From positions 1 through 47,159 of the forward strand of contig JASJCU010000028.1 of the NCBI GenBank assembly GCA_030065815.1: DNA of 47,159 bases, in the 5' to 3' direction. A program made the translations under genes and the position numbers. The notes beneath the pieces are model-generated. The model was given only the letters and a program-made list of their open reading frames with translations. It was not told the origin of the DNA and made no database searches. Shown in pieces: positions 8,462-17,991 of this stretch; within the stretch, counting starts at the first letter, position 1, and each line of letters opens with the position of its first letter. The stretch is from Gammaproteobacteria bacterium. GTDB taxonomy: Bacteria > Pseudomonadota > Gammaproteobacteria > Chromatiales > Chromatiaceae.

Positions 8462-9244
8462 ATGCTCAGACTGCACACCAAGACCTTCGGTGATCCCGGC
8501 CACGTGCCGCTGCTGCTGCTGCACGGCCTGTTCGGCTCGTCGACCAACTGGGGCTCGGTCGCCCGTCAGCTTGCCGACCACTACCATGTTATCGTCCCCG
8601 ACCTGCGCAACCACGGCCAGTCGCCGCATACCGACGTTCACGACTACCCGTCGATGGCCGGGGATGTCGTTGCGCTGCTCGATGCGCACGGCGTGGACAG
8701 TGCGACTGTGGTGGGCCACAGCATGGGCGGCAAGGTGGCCATGCACCTGGCACTGACGATACCGCAACGCGTCGCGCGTCTCGCCGTGGTCGACATGTCG
8801 CCGGTGGCGTACGCGCACGATTTCGACAACGTGCTGCGCGGGTTCGCCGCGGTCGATCTCGATGCGATCACGGCGCGCAGCGACGCCGATGCGCAGATGC
8901 GCGCGGCGGTTTCCGGTGCCGGCGTACGGGCCTTCCTGCTGCAGAATCTCAGCCGTGTCGACGGCAACTGGCAGTGGCGGGTCAATCTCGACGCGCTCGC
9001 CGCCGCGCAGGACCAGATCACCGGTTTCCCCGATTATCCGCAGGGTACGGTGTTCGACCGGCCGACCCGGTTCATCCACGGCGAACTGTCGGACTACGTC
9101 AGGCCGTCACACCATGTCGCGATCGAGCGCCTGTTCCCGAACGCCTCGCTGTGTCGGGTCGACGGTGCCGGTCACTGGGTCTATGCCGACCGCGCGCAGG
9201 GTTTCATGTCCTGCCTGCAGGCCCTGCTCGATCAACCATCGTGA
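8462..9244 (+). CDS. Alpha/beta-hydrolase, YbfF-like esterase
   Basis: A 260-residue alpha/beta-hydrolase fold protein. The frame opens at 8408, but the ATG at 8462 starts directly before the first strand (MLRLHTKTFGD). The oxyanion-hole HGLFGSSTNW is at residues 21-30; the nucleophile elbow is GHSMGG with Ser87; a likely catalytic Asp sits in HGELSDYV; the catalytic His is in GAGHWVYAD close to the C-terminus. PDLRNHGQSPH is typical of the YbfF group of acyl-CoA/short-chain ester hydrolases. The substrate is unknown. It is convergent with the CBS gene, the two stops being 11 bases apart. Confidence 0.88.
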   Translation: MLRLHTKTFGDPGHVPLLLLHGLFGSSTNWGSVARQLADHYHVIVPDLRNHGQSPHTDVHDYPSMAGDVVALLDAHGVDSATVVGHSMGGKVAMHLALTIPQRVARLAVVDMSPVAYAHDFDNVLRGFAAVDLDAITARSDADAQMRAAVSGAGVRAFLLQNLSRVDGNWQWRVNLDALAAAQDQITGFPDYPQGTVFDRPTRFIHGELSDYVRPSHHVAIERLFPNASLCRVDGAGHWVYADRAQGFMSCLQALLDQPS

Positions 9245-9255
9245 GCCGACGGCGA

Positions 9256-9672
9256 TCATCGACCGCGCATCTCCTTGAAGCGTTCGAGCATCATCCGGTA
9301 CTCCTCTGGGATGTCATCGGCGGACAGCACGCCGATCGTCGCATCGCCGTCGATCACGGGTACATGGTGAAAACCGCCGTCGCTCATGATCTCCAGCGCC
9401 TGGGCGAGGTCGCCGCTGGCAGCGATGGTCTTCGGTGACGGCGTCATGATCTCGTGGACCACCGTTTCGGCCGAAGAGCGGTCGGCACAATTCACCTTGC
9501 GGATCACGTCGCGTTCACTGAGCACACCGACCAACCTGCCGTCGTCGAGCACGGCGACTGCGCCGACATCGAGTTCGCACATCACGTGACAGGCCTCGCG
9601 CACGGTCTGGGAGGGGTTGATGCTGGCCAGCGGCTGGCCCTGTATCAGCTTTGCAACGTTGGACACGATCAC
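9256..9672 (-). CDS. Two-CBS-domain protein
   Basis: A 138-residue cytoplasmic protein made almost only of a CBS pair: domain 1 at residues about 8-60 (LVGVLSERDVIRK), domain 2 at about 75-130 (MTPSPKTIAASGDLAQALEIM, TIGVLSADDIPEEY). CBS pairs bind adenosine nucleotides and sense energy state. The linker VHEIMTPSP is of the kind seen in stand-alone CBS proteins. No effector domain is present, so it must act on a partner; none is suggested by its neighbours. The stop lies close to the end of the convergent hydrolase gene. Confidence 0.92.
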   Translation of the reverse strand: MIVSNVAKLIQGQPLASINPSQTVREACHVMCELDVGAVAVLDDGRLVGVLSERDVIRKVNCADRSSAETVVHEIMTPSPKTIAASGDLAQALEIMSDGGFHHVPVIDGDATIGVLSADDIPEEYRMMLERFKEMRGR

Positions 9673-9779
9673 GGTGCACGGTTCTCGCTGGTTGACGTGT
9701 CGATAGGTACCGGACGCGCATCATAGTACGAATTCGCGCCGCTGCTAAGGGCGTCATGCCGGCACGGGCATTACGTCGC

Positions 9780-10979
9780 TCATTCGGAGCGCAGCGCCGT
9801 GACCGGGTCGAGGCGTGCGGCGCGCGATGCCGGCGCGACGCCGGCGAGCAGCCCGATCGCGACCGCGATCAGCATCGCGAGCAGCGCGTAGTCCCACGCG
9901 ACCCGGGCCGGCAGTCCCGGCAGCGACACGCCGATCAGCCAGGCGCTCGCGGCGCCGAACAGCAGCCCGGCCGCACCACCGAGCCCGGCGAGCACGACGG
10001 CCTCGCCGAGAAACAGCGCGATGACCTGGCGCCGCTGGGCGCCGAGCGCGCGCAGCAGGCCGACCTCGGCGGTGCGCTCGTTGACCGAGATCGTCATGAT
10101 GGTCAGGATCCCGATACCGCCGACCAGCAGCGAGATCGCGCCGAGCGCGCCGACCGCGAGCGTCAGCACATCGAGTACCGAACCGAGCACGTCGAGCATC
10201 TGGTCCTGGGTGATGATCGTGAAATCCTCGTTGCCGTGGCGCGCGATCAGGCGCGCGCGTATCCGGTCGGCCAAGGCGTCGGCATCCGCGCCCTCGCGGT
10301 ACAGCACGTCGACCTCCATCAGGCTCTCGCGGTCGAACATCGCCATCGCGCGCCCGACCGGGATGTAGACGGTGTCGTCGAGATCGAAGCCGAGCATCTG
10401 GCCCTTCGACTGCATGCTGCCGATGATGCGGTATGTCTCGCCGCCGATGCGTATGCGCTCGCCGAGTGGCGAGCGCGTGCCAAATAACTCGCTGCGCAGC
10501 TTGCTGCCGAGCACCGCGAACGCGCGCGCGCGGCGCGGTTCGTCGTCGGGCAGGAAGCGGCCCAGTGCCGGCTGGATCTGCCAGACCTCGGGGATCGCGG
10601 CACCGGTGCCGAACACCGTCGTGCGGCGGGTCAGGCCGCCGGCCTCGACCTCGGCGTTGCCCTGGACGAACGGCACGACGGCACGCACCTGGGGCAGCGA
10701 GCGCAGTGATTCGGCGTCATCCAGGCTCAGTGGGCGGACGTTGCTGATCACGGCACCCGAGACGCCAAAGGTCTCGGTCTTGCCCGGTGAGATCGCCAGC
10801 AGGTTGGTGCCGAACTGGGTGAACTCCTGGACGACGAAACGCTGCACGCCCTCACCGATCGCGGTCAGCAGCACCACCGACGCGATCCCGACGGCGATGC
10901 CGAGACCGGTCAGCAGGCTGCGTACACGGTGCGCGACGATCGCGCTGCCGGTCAGGTGGATGACGTCGGCGAAGCGCAT
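9780..10979 (-). CDS. MacB/FtsX-type ABC transporter permease (second permease)
   Basis: A 399-residue inner-membrane permease of the MacB type: TM1 at about residues 20-42 (SLLTGLGIAVGIASVVLLTAIG), a MacB_PCD periplasmic domain to about 275, then three TM segments in the FtsX domain, and the closing block [15 protein letters not shown]. The frame opens at 11132, but the upstream part is low-complexity Arg/Ala/Thr; ATG 10979 (MRFADVIHLTGSAI) aligns with the sister gene. It lies 259 bases after the first permease and is the last gene of the export operon. Two separate permeases suggest a heterodimer. Confidence 0.9.
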   Translation of the reverse strand: MRFADVIHLTGSAIVAHRVRSLLTGLGIAVGIASVVLLTAIGEGVQRFVVQEFTQFGTNLLAISPGKTETFGVSGAVISNVRPLSLDDAESLRSLPQVRAVVPFVQGNAEVEAGGLTRRTTVFGTGAAIPEVWQIQPALGRFLPDDEPRRARAFAVLGSKLRSELFGTRSPLGERIRIGGETYRIIGSMQSKGQMLGFDLDDTVYIPVGRAMAMFDRESLMEVDVLYREGADADALADRIRARLIARHGNEDFTIITQDQMLDVLGSVLDVLTLAVGALGAISLLVGGIGILTIMTISVNERTAEVGLLRALGAQRRQVIALFLGEAVVLAGLGGAAGLLFGAASAWLIGVSLPGLPARVAWDYALLAMLIAVAIGLLAGVAPASRAARLDPVTALRSE

Positions 10980-11238
10980 CAGTGTGGCTGTCGTGCCGTC
11001 GGCGCGGTGCGCCGTCGCGGCTGCTGTCGCGGCGGTGGCGGATGGCGACGACCGGGCATGGTAGCGCCAACGTGGCAGCGACGGGCTGTCCGCTGTCGCC
11101 GTACGGCCGCGGTCGTGCCGCTTGGACCGCATCGCGGTCCGCTGGCCCTTCGCTGAGGCACGGGTCTTTTCACAGTCGTCACGACCTCCAATAGTCGAGT
11201 ATCCACGGTCGACTCAGCGCCGGCCGCGGCCGGCTGGC
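10980..11238. other. Gap between the two permease genes
   Basis: 259 bases with no supportable gene inside an otherwise tightly packed operon. A GC-only palindrome (GCCGGCCGCGGCCGGC, at 11220-11235) lies just past the first permease stop but has no T-run. The gap may hold a processing or attenuation site, or a decayed piece of sequence. Confidence 0.4.
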
Positions 11239-12444
11239 TCAACGCCCGGTCAGTGCCCGAACCGGGTCGAGGCGGGCGGCACGGCGCGCCGGCAGCACAC
11301 CGAACAGCAGCCCGGTCGCGACCGCGACGGCGACCGCGGCCAACGGTGCCCACAGCGGCGCGGCGAGCGGAAACGCCGGCAGCAGCTGGCGCAGCCCGAG
11401 GATGCCAGCGCCGGCGATCACGATGCCGAGCGCCGCGCCGGCGGCCGCGAGCATGATCGCCTCGACCAGGAACACCCACAGCACCTGGCGTTCGGGTGCG
11501 CCGAGGGCCTTCATCAGGCCGATCTCGGCGACCCGCTGCGAGACCGCGACCAGCATCACGTTCATGATCAGGATGCCGGCCACCGCGAGGCTGATCGCGG
11601 CGATGCCGCCGACCGTGTAGGTCAGCGCACGCAGGATGTTGTCGAACGTGCTCAGCAGTGCGTCCTGGGCGATGATCGTGACGTCGTCTTCGCCGTCGTG
11701 GCGCTGGCGGATGATCTCGCGCGCGGCGCGCCTGGCGCGTTCGATGTCCGGTCCGCTGCGCGCCTCGATCAGCACGCGAAACAGCGACGGCGTGTCGAAC
11801 AGGCTCTGCGCCGACGCGACCGGGATCACGATCATGTCGTCGAGATTCTGGCCGAGCGACTCGCCGCCCTCGCTGATCACGCCGATCACGCGGAAGCGCC
11901 GATCGTTGATGCGCACCCACTCACCGAGTGCGCGGCGGTTGCCGAACAGCTCGCGGCGCAGCCCAGAGCCCAGCACCGCGACGTTGACGGCACGCTCCGG
12001 GTCGATATCGGGAAGGGCACGGCCACTGCCGATCGTCAGGTGGCGGATCGGGAAGAATTCGTCGGTCGCGCCGATCACCGTGACCTCGCGTTCGCGGCTG
12101 CCGTACGACACCGGCGCGTTGCCGGCGGTCAGCGGTGCGACGCGCGCGATGCTGCGTTCGCGCAGCAGTGCGAGCGCGTCGCCGAGCGTCAGGTCGCGTG
12201 GCGTTTCGCCGAACAATGGCGGCGCACCGCCGGTCGTCTCGGACCGTCCCGGCAGCATGATCAGCAGGTGGGTGCCGAGCGATGCGAACTCGTTGACGAC
12301 GTAGCGCCGCGCGCCTTCGCCGAGTGCGGTCAGTACCACGACCGAGGCGACGCCGATACTCATTGCCAGCAGCATCAGCAGCGTGCGGTTGCGCGCGCCG
12401 GCCAGCGACTGCGATGCGAACCGCAGCAGGTCAGGCGTGCGCAT
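11239..12444 (-). CDS. MacB/FtsX-type ABC transporter permease (first permease)
   Basis: A 401-residue permease paralogous to the one at 9780. TM1 is about residues 17-40 ([26 protein letters not shown]); the periplasmic MacB_PCD domain runs to about 275; three TM segments follow; the end is [16 protein letters not shown]. The ATG at 12444 overlaps the end of the ATPase gene by 14 bases, so translation is probably coupled; the open frame further upstream runs within the ATPase gene. It works with the ATPase and the membrane fusion protein in export or mechanotransmission across the periplasm. Substrate unknown. Confidence 0.92.
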   Translation of the reverse strand: MRTPDLLRFASQSLAGARNRTLLMLLAMSIGVASVVVLTALGEGARRYVVNEFASLGTHLLIMLPGRSETTGGAPPLFGETPRDLTLGDALALLRERSIARVAPLTAGNAPVSYGSREREVTVIGATDEFFPIRHLTIGSGRALPDIDPERAVNVAVLGSGLRRELFGNRRALGEWVRINDRRFRVIGVISEGGESLGQNLDDMIVIPVASAQSLFDTPSLFRVLIEARSGPDIERARRAAREIIRQRHDGEDDVTIIAQDALLSTFDNILRALTYTVGGIAAISLAVAGILIMNVMLVAVSQRVAEIGLMKALGAPERQVLWVFLVEAIMLAAAGAALGIVIAGAGILGLRQLLPAFPLAAPLWAPLAAVAVAVATGLLFGVLPARRAARLDPVRALTGR

Positions 12445-13114
12445 GCGGGCTGTCCTTGTCGATTCGGCCGTCGACCATGCGGATGTGGCGCGGTGCGCGC
12501 CGGCCGACGGCCTTGTCATGGGTCACGACGACCAGCGTGATGCCGCCGGCATTCAGCGATTCAATCAGCGCGATCACGTCGTTGCCGGCATGCTGGTCGA
12601 GGTTGCCGGTCGGTTCGTCGGCGAGCAGCAGCGACGGCTTCATGACGATCGCGCGGCCGATCGCGACGCGCTGGCGCTGCCCGCCCGACAGCTGGTCGGG
12701 GCGGTGTTGCGCGCGGTCTTCGAGACCGAGCGATGCCAGCACCTCGGCGACCCGGGCGTCGCGCTCGCCTGGTGCGACGCCGGCCAGCATCATCGGCAGC
12801 GCGATGTTGTCGGCCGCGGTCAGCCGCGGCACGAGGTGGAAGGCCTGGAAGACGAAACCGATGTGGCTGCGCCGCAGCGCCGCGCGCCGTTCCTCGGGCA
12901 GCCCGGTGGTCTCGGTGCCCTGCAGCCGGTAGCTGCCGCTGTTCGGCCGGTCGAGCAGGCCGAGCACGTTTAGCAGTGTCGACTTGCCGGACCCCGACGG
13001 CCCCATGACCGACGCATAGTCACCGGCCGCGAACTCCAGTGTCACCTGGTCGAGCGCGTGTACGACCTCGTCGCCGACGACGAAATCACGCTCGACGTGG
13101 TCGAGCGTGATCAT
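12431..13114 (-). CDS. ABC transporter ATPase of the MacB/LolD family
   Basis: A 227-residue ATPase that powers the two permeases. Walker A is GPSGSGKST (residues 38-46), the Q-loop Gln90, the signature LSGGQRQ (142-148), Walker [11 protein letters not shown] (161-170), and the switch His199 in VVTHD. The [10 protein letters not shown] and [16 protein letters not shown] blocks place it in the MacB/LolD (o228) group. Its ATG overlaps the stop of the membrane fusion gene by four bases (ATGA), and its end overlaps the first permease, so the operon is translationally coupled. Confidence 0.96.
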   Translation of the reverse strand: MITLDHVERDFVVGDEVVHALDQVTLEFAAGDYASVMGPSGSGKSTLLNVLGLLDRPNSGSYRLQGTETTGLPEERRAALRRSHIGFVFQAFHLVPRLTAADNIALPMMLAGVAPGERDARVAEVLASLGLEDRAQHRPDQLSGGQRQRVAIGRAIVMKPSLLLADEPTGNLDQHAGNDVIALIESLNAGGITLVVVTHDKAVGRRAPRHIRMVDGRIDKDSPHAHA

Positions 13115-14259
13115 GGTCCGGCAGCCGCTTCGCGCTTCGCGCTGACGCCGTCGGCGAGACCTTCGCGTTCGACCGACGTCACGACCAGCTCACCCTCGGC
13201 CAGGCCATTGACGATCTCGGTGTGATCCCAGTTCGCGGTACCGACCTCGATCTCGCGCTGCTCGATGGTGTTGTCGGCAGGGTTGAACAGGTAGACGCGG
13301 TTGCCGTCGACGACGGCCTCGGTCGGCACGCGCAGCGTGTCGTTGCGCACGTCGAGGATGATCTCGACGTCGGCCGAATAGCCGGCGAGCAGCTGCGCGA
13401 TGTCGTCGGCGTTGACGAACTCGACCTCGACATCGACGGTGCGCGCCTGCTTCTCGACATCCAGCACATAGTCGGCGATGCGCCGCACCCGGCCCTCGAA
13501 GCGCCGTTCGCCGAACGCGTCGAGGGTGACGCGCGCGTCCTGTCCGACGCGGATCTCGGCGACGTCGACCTCGTCGATCGGCGCGGTCAGGTAGAAGCAG
13601 CGGTTGTCGATCAGGTCGACGGCCGGCGGCGTCGCGATGCCGATCGGCGACGGCGTCACGTACTCGTTGAGTTCGCCGTTGATCTCGGCGACGACGCCGT
13701 CGAACGGCGCGATCAGGCGGGTCTTCTCGAGCGTCGCCTCGGTGACGCCGATGCGCGCCTCGCTGACCGCCGCGGTCGCGCGCGCGGCTTCGCAGGCGGC
13801 GTCGGCCGAGCGTGCCGACGATACGGCCTGGTCGACCTGCTCCTCGGCGACCAGTTTGCGCGCCAGCAGCTTGTTCTGGCGCTGCGCCTCGCGCTGTGCC
13901 TGTTCGGCCTCGATACAGCGGGCACGCGCCGTCGCCCGGGCGCTGGCGGCCTCCTGGCGGGTCAACGCCAGCTGTGCGGTCAGGTCCTTGTTCCACAGCT
14001 CGAGGAGCAGCTGGCCGCGCTCGACCGCGTCGCCCTCGTGGACCGGCAGGCTGGCGATCTGGCCACCGGCGCTCGGCGACAGCTTGGCACGGCGGCAGGC
14101 CTTGACCGTCCCGGCGCGGGTGTTGGCGACGGTCTTCTCGACGGTGCCGCGGGCGACGCCGTCGACGGTCACGGTGACCGGCTTGGTGCGGGTGGCCCAG
14201 CCGATCCACGCGGCGGCGAGCACGATCAGCAGCAGTATCAGCAGCACCGACTTCTTCAT
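13111..14259 (-). CDS. HlyD/MacA-type membrane fusion protein
   Basis: A 382-residue periplasmic adaptor. The frame is open from 14349, but ATG 14259 starts a typical N-terminal anchor MKKSVLLILLLIVLAAAWIGW. A lipoyl-like half follows (LSPSAGGQIASLPVHEGDAVERGQLL), then a coiled-coil hairpin at about 100-175 rich in Ala/Arg/Glu (QEAASARATARARCIEAEQAQREAQ), the second lipoyl half (LIAPFDGVVAEINGELNEYV), and beta-barrel and membrane-proximal domains. It bridges the ABC permeases to an outer-membrane exit duct. No TolC-like gene is in the window, so a chromosomal TolC elsewhere would be needed. First gene of the four-gene minus-strand operon, divergent from argG. Confidence 0.93.
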   Translation of the reverse strand: MKKSVLLILLLIVLAAAWIGWATRTKPVTVTVDGVARGTVEKTVANTRAGTVKACRRAKLSPSAGGQIASLPVHEGDAVERGQLLLELWNKDLTAQLALTRQEAASARATARARCIEAEQAQREAQRQNKLLARKLVAEEQVDQAVSSARSADAACEAARATAAVSEARIGVTEATLEKTRLIAPFDGVVAEINGELNEYVTPSPIGIATPPAVDLIDNRCFYLTAPIDEVDVAEIRVGQDARVTLDAFGERRFEGRVRRIADYVLDVEKQARTVDVEVEFVNADDIAQLLAGYSADVEIILDVRNDTLRVPTEAVVDGNRVYLFNPADNTIEQREIEVGTANWDHTEIVNGLAEGELVVTSVEREGLADGVSAKREAAAGP

Positions 14260-14455
14260 GTCCTGCGCCTCGTTTCCGCGGCAGGCCGAGTGGCCCGACA
14301 CCTGCTCGCAGTATCGCAGCTGCGGTCGCCGTGGGCGACCGCTCACCACGGCGTGATCGTGACCGATGTCAACCGAATGCCGCGGTGCCGACGCGACGGG
14401 CGGCGCCGCGGCGTGATGCAGCGTCTACGGACGGCGGCCACGCGGGCGGCTGCGC

Positions 14456-14461
14456 TATAAT
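14456..14461 (+). promoter_or_regulatory. Candidate -10 box of the argG promoter
   Basis: A perfect TATAAT in a very GC-rich stretch, 39 bases before the argG start. The -35 position at normal spacing is not consensus-like. No clear ARG box is visible. The opposite-strand promoter of the export operon must lie in the same 240-base divergent region but I cannot place it. Confidence 0.45.
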
Positions 14462-14499
14462 CGGTCGCTTCGCAACGCGCTATTCGTCAGGGGCAAAAC

Positions 14500-15720
14500 A
14501 TGGCTCAATCGGGCATCAACAAAGTCGTACTCGCCTACTCCGGCGGCCTGGACACGTCGATCATCGTCAAATGGCTGCAGGACGAGTACCGCTGCGAGGT
14601 GGTTACGTTCACGGCCGACATCGGCCAGGGCGAGGAGGTCGAGCCGGCGCGTGCGAAGGCGCAGGCGGCCGGGATCCGCGAGATCTACATCGAGGACCTG
14701 CGCGAGGAGTTCGCGCGCGATTTCGTGTTCCCGATGTTCCGCGCCAATGCCGTCTACGAGGGCGAATACCTGCTCGGCACGTCGATCGCGCGCCCGCTGA
14801 TCGCCAAGCGCCTGGTCGAGATCGCCGACGAGACCGGTGCCGATGCGATCTCGCACGGTGCGACCGGCAAGGGCAACGACCAGGTGCGATTCGAACTCGG
14901 CGCGTACGCGCTCAAGCCCGACGTCAAGGTCATCGCGCCGTGGCGCGAATGGGACCTGCTGTCGCGCGAGAAGCTCATGAACTATGCCGCCGAGCACGGC
15001 ATCGCCGTCGATTTCGCCAGGCAGGGCAAGAAATCGCCGTATTCGATGGATGCCAACCTGCTGCACATCTCGTACGAGGGCGACGTCCTCGAGGATCCGT
15101 GGCACGAACCCGAGGAGGACATGTGGCGCTGGACAGTCGCGCCGGAGGCGGCGCCCGACGCGCCGACCTACGTCGAGCTCGAATATCGCAACGGTGACAT
15201 CGTCGCGATCGACGGTGAGGCCATGACGCCGGCCGCGGTCATGGAATACCTCAACCGGGTCGGTGGCGAGAACGGCATCGGTCGTGACGACATCGTCGAG
15301 AACCGCTACGTCGGCATGAAGTCGCGCGGCTGCTACGAGACGCCGGCCGGCACGATCATGCTCAAGGCGCACCGCGCGATGGAGTCGCTGACCCTCGATC
15401 GCGAGGCCGCGCACCTCAAGGACGAACTGATGCCGCGCTACGCCGAGATGGTCTACAACGGCTACTGGTGGAGCCCCGAGCGCGAGGCCCTGCAGGCGCT
15501 GATCGACCAGACCCAGCACGTCGTCAACGGCAGCGTTCGGGTCAAACTGTACAAAGGCAACGTGATCGTCGCGGGGCGCAAATCACCCACGCACAGCCTG
15601 TTTGACGAGTCGATCGCGACGTTCGAGGATGACGCCGGCGCCTACGATCAGAAAGATGCCGCGGGCTTCATCAAGCTCAACGCCCTGCGCCTGCGCGTCG
15701 GCGCGCGCCGCCGGGGCTGA
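14500..15720 (+). CDS. argG: Argininosuccinate synthase
   Basis: Condenses citrulline and aspartate with ATP to argininosuccinate in arginine synthesis. 406 residues, normal for the short bacterial type. The ATP-binding PP-loop is AYSGGLDTS at residues 12-20. Further family blocks are [45 protein letters not shown], and [14 protein letters not shown]. The ATG at 14500 has CAGGGG about 7 bases upstream. The metallo-beta-lactamase-fold gene begins 18 bases after the stop. Confidence 0.98.
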   Translation: MAQSGINKVVLAYSGGLDTSIIVKWLQDEYRCEVVTFTADIGQGEEVEPARAKAQAAGIREIYIEDLREEFARDFVFPMFRANAVYEGEYLLGTSIARPLIAKRLVEIADETGADAISHGATGKGNDQVRFELGAYALKPDVKVIAPWREWDLLSREKLMNYAAEHGIAVDFARQGKKSPYSMDANLLHISYEGDVLEDPWHEPEEDMWRWTVAPEAAPDAPTYVELEYRNGDIVAIDGEAMTPAAVMEYLNRVGGENGIGRDDIVENRYVGMKSRGCYETPAGTIMLKAHRAMESLTLDREAAHLKDELMPRYAEMVYNGYWWSPEREALQALIDQTQHVVNGSVRVKLYKGNVIVAGRKSPTHSLFDESIATFEDDAGAYDQKDAAGFIKLNALRLRVGARRRG

Positions 15721-15738
15721 TCCATGGAGAAACCATCG

Positions 15739-16692
15739 ATGACCATACGCACGTGGATTCTCGGCCTGCTGCTCGTGGCCGGCGCCGCTTACGCGCTGCA
15801 GAAGGCCGCGCCGCTGCGCGGCGAGTGGCGTCCCGACCAGGTCGCATCCGGGGTCTATGTGATCCACGGGCCGACCGAGCTGCCGTCGCCGGCCAACCAG
15901 GGCTTCATGAACAACCCGGCGTTCGTCGTCGGCGAGACCGGCGTGGTCGTCGTCGACCCCGGCAGCAGCGTGCAGGTCGGCGAGATGCTGCTGGCAAGGA
16001 TCGCGCAGATCACCGACAAGCCGGTGCTCGCGGTGTTCAATTCGCACATCCACGGCGATCACTGGCTCGGCAATCAGGCGATCCGCGCCAAGTACCCGGA
16101 CGTGCCGATCTACGGTCACGAGCGGGTAGGCCCGCGGGTGCTCGAGGGCGCTGGCACCGAGTGGGTGCAGCTGATGCTGCGCATGACCGAGAACGCGACC
16201 GCCGGGACCGAGGTCGTGCGGCCGGATCGGCCGGTCAACGACGGTGACCGCATCCCGATCGACGGCATGACCTACCGGGTCTACAACAACGACAAGGCGC
16301 ACACCGACACCGACATCATGGTGCTGGTCGAGGAACTCGATGTGATGTTCCTTGGCGACAACGCCGGGCACGGGCGCATCCTGCGCCTCGAGGGCGGCAG
16401 TTTCCCGGGCAATGTCGCGGCGCTCGACACGGCGCTGGCCAGCGGTGCGCAGGTGTTCGTGCCCGGCCACGGGCCGAGCGGCGGGCCCGAAGTGGCACGC
16501 CGCTACCGCGACTACCTGGACACCGTGTACACGACCGCGCAGCATGGTGTCGACGAGGGTCTGAGCGACTTCGAGATCCGTCCGCTGCTGCTGCCCAAGC
16601 TGGGGCCGTGGCAGCAGTGGGCCGGGTTCGACACCGAGCTCGGCGGGCACATCAGCGGCGCCTTCCTCGAGGCCGAGGCGGCGGCGTTCTGA
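15739..16692 (+). CDS. Secreted metallo-beta-lactamase-fold hydrolase
   Basis: 317 residues. The frame allows ATG 15724, but ATG 15739 is preferred because GGAGA at 15726-15730 forms its ribosome site, and it starts a clean signal sequence (MTIRTWILGLLLVAGAAYA). The fold's zinc motif is HIHGDHW with His103, His105, Asp107 and His108; a further His (KAHTDTD), the bridging Asp in LGDNAGHG and the last His in VPGHGP complete the site. It looks like the periplasmic quinoprotein-relay/SoxH-like branch of the superfamily rather than a true beta-lactamase. The substrate is unknown. It is probably co-transcribed with argG, with no obvious functional link. Confidence 0.85.
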   Translation: MTIRTWILGLLLVAGAAYALQKAAPLRGEWRPDQVASGVYVIHGPTELPSPANQGFMNNPAFVVGETGVVVVDPGSSVQVGEMLLARIAQITDKPVLAVFNSHIHGDHWLGNQAIRAKYPDVPIYGHERVGPRVLEGAGTEWVQLMLRMTENATAGTEVVRPDRPVNDGDRIPIDGMTYRVYNNDKAHTDTDIMVLVEELDVMFLGDNAGHGRILRLEGGSFPGNVAALDTALASGAQVFVPGHGPSGGPEVARRYRDYLDTVYTTAQHGVDEGLSDFEIRPLLLPKLGPWQQWAGFDTELGGHISGAFLEAEAAAF

Positions 16693-16714
16693 GCGGCCGG
16701 GTAAGGTTGCGAAG

Positions 16715-17001
16715 GGACGCAGAGGGCGCGGAGTTGCGCAGAGAGTGCTGAGTGTTTTTTCGGTAACCGGAGAGCCTCGCTGTTGATTCATCGTTCCCGC
16801 GAAAGTGGGAATCCATGCGGCTGATGTCGTTGGATCCCAGTCTTGGCGGCGGGGACGGGGATTCGCGGGGATGACGAGAAACGGATTGCTTGAGGCCGCG
16901 TTGTCTGGTCGGTGGTCAACCGTTGTATCCACCCGATCGGTGCTGCGCCCGCAGGACAAAACGCTCTGCGGCCTCTGCGCTCCTCCGTGTGCTCTGCGTC
17001 C
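16715..17001. repeat. Nested inverted-repeat element
   Basis: Outer arms of 47 bases each, 16715-16761 and 16955-17001, match as inverted repeats at 36 of 47 positions by hand count; both begin at the outer edge with GGACGCAGAG and carry the GCGCAGAG core. Inside lies a second family of repeat: TCGTTCCCGCGAAAGTGGGA at about 16790-16809 facing GGGATTCGCGGGGATGACG at about 16858-16876. The inner motif resembles a short palindromic element dispersed in many proteobacterial genomes. No coding sequence. The element fills nearly all of the 345-base gap between two plus-strand genes. Confidence 0.8.
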
Positions 17002-17037
17002 AAACAAGATGCCGACTCACATGACACGAGGTGACCG

Positions 17038-17991
17038 ATGCGCTACGCCGAACGTCCAGTAATCGGGATCAGCAGTTGCCTGCTCGGGCAGAAGGTGCGC
17101 TACGACGGTACCGCGAAGCGCGACCGCTGGATCGTCGATCAACTCGGCAAGCACGTCGACTACCGCCCGATCTGCCCGGAGATGGCGATCGGCCTGGGCA
17201 CACCGCGTCCGCCGATCCGCCTCGTCGGCACGCCCGAGCAGATGCGCGTGCGCGGCGTCGAGGACCCGTCGGTCGACGTCACCGATGCGCTCGAGGACTT
17301 CGCGCTGAACACGGCCGCGCAACTCGGTGACATCAGCGGCTACGTGTTCATGAGCAAGTCGCCGAGCTGCGGCATGGAACGGGTCAAGCTCTACAACGCC
17401 AAAGGACATGCCGAAAAGAAGGGCGTCGGCGCGTACGCGCGGGTGGTGATGCAGAGCCTGCCCCACCTGCCTTACGAGGAGGAGGGGCGGCTGCACGACG
17501 CGATGCTGCGCGAGAACTTCGTCAACCGCGTATTTGCGTACCGGCGCTGGCAGACGCTGCGCGCCACCGGCCTCAGCGCCAAGGCGCTGATCGACTTCCA
17601 CGCGCGCCACAAGTACATGGTCATGGCGCACTCGCAGGCGGCCTACCAGCGGCTCGGCCGGCTACTGTCCCACCTCAAGGGCGTCGACCTCGGAGAGGTC
17701 GCCGACGCCTACGAGGCCGAATTCATGACCGCGCTGAAGCGGCGCGCCGGGCGCAAGCGCCATGTCAACGTGCTGCAGCACATCCAGGGCTACCTGAAGG
17801 ACCGCATCGACGGCAGCGACAAGCGCGAGCTGCTGGAGAGCATCGAGGCCTACCGTCGTGAAGAGGTACCGCTGGTGGTGCCGACCAAGCTGCTGCGCAG
17901 CTACTTCCGGCGCAATCCCGATCACTACATCGACCAACAGTGGTACCTCGACCCGTACCCGGAATCGCTGGGCCTGCGCAACGCGATCTGA
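17038..17991 (+). CDS. DUF523-DUF1722 fusion, TudS-like desulfidase family
   Basis: 317 residues in two parts. Residues 1-about 150 are DUF523 and hold the three conserved cysteines: Cys14 in SSCLLG, Cys46 in ICPEM, Cys111 in SPSCGM. In the TudS thiouridine/thiouracil desulfidases of this family these bind a catalytic [4Fe-4S] cluster. Residues about 180-300 are DUF1722 (FHARHKYMVMAHSQAAYQRLGRL, KRRAGRKRHVNVLQHIQGYL). Removal of sulfur from thio-bases is therefore a reasonable inference, not proven. The stop codon overlaps the ATG of the next gene by one base, so the two are translationally coupled. Confidence 0.85.
   Translation: MRYAERPVIGISSCLLGQKVRYDGTAKRDRWIVDQLGKHVDYRPICPEMAIGLGTPRPPIRLVGTPEQMRVRGVEDPSVDVTDALEDFALNTAAQLGDISGYVFMSKSPSCGMERVKLYNAKGHAEKKGVGAYARVVMQSLPHLPYEEEGRLHDAMLRENFVNRVFAYRRWQTLRATGLSAKALIDFHARHKYMVMAHSQAAYQRLGRLLSHLKGVDLGEVADAYEAEFMTALKRRAGRKRHVNVLQHIQGYLKDRIDGSDKRELLESIEAYRREEVPLVVPTKLLRSYFRRNPDHYIDQQWYLDPYPESLGLRNAI

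Noticed and set aside
11220-11235. GCCGGCCGCGGCCGGC palindrome as a terminator
   Set aside because: No T-run on either side; could equally be a chance GC palindrome.
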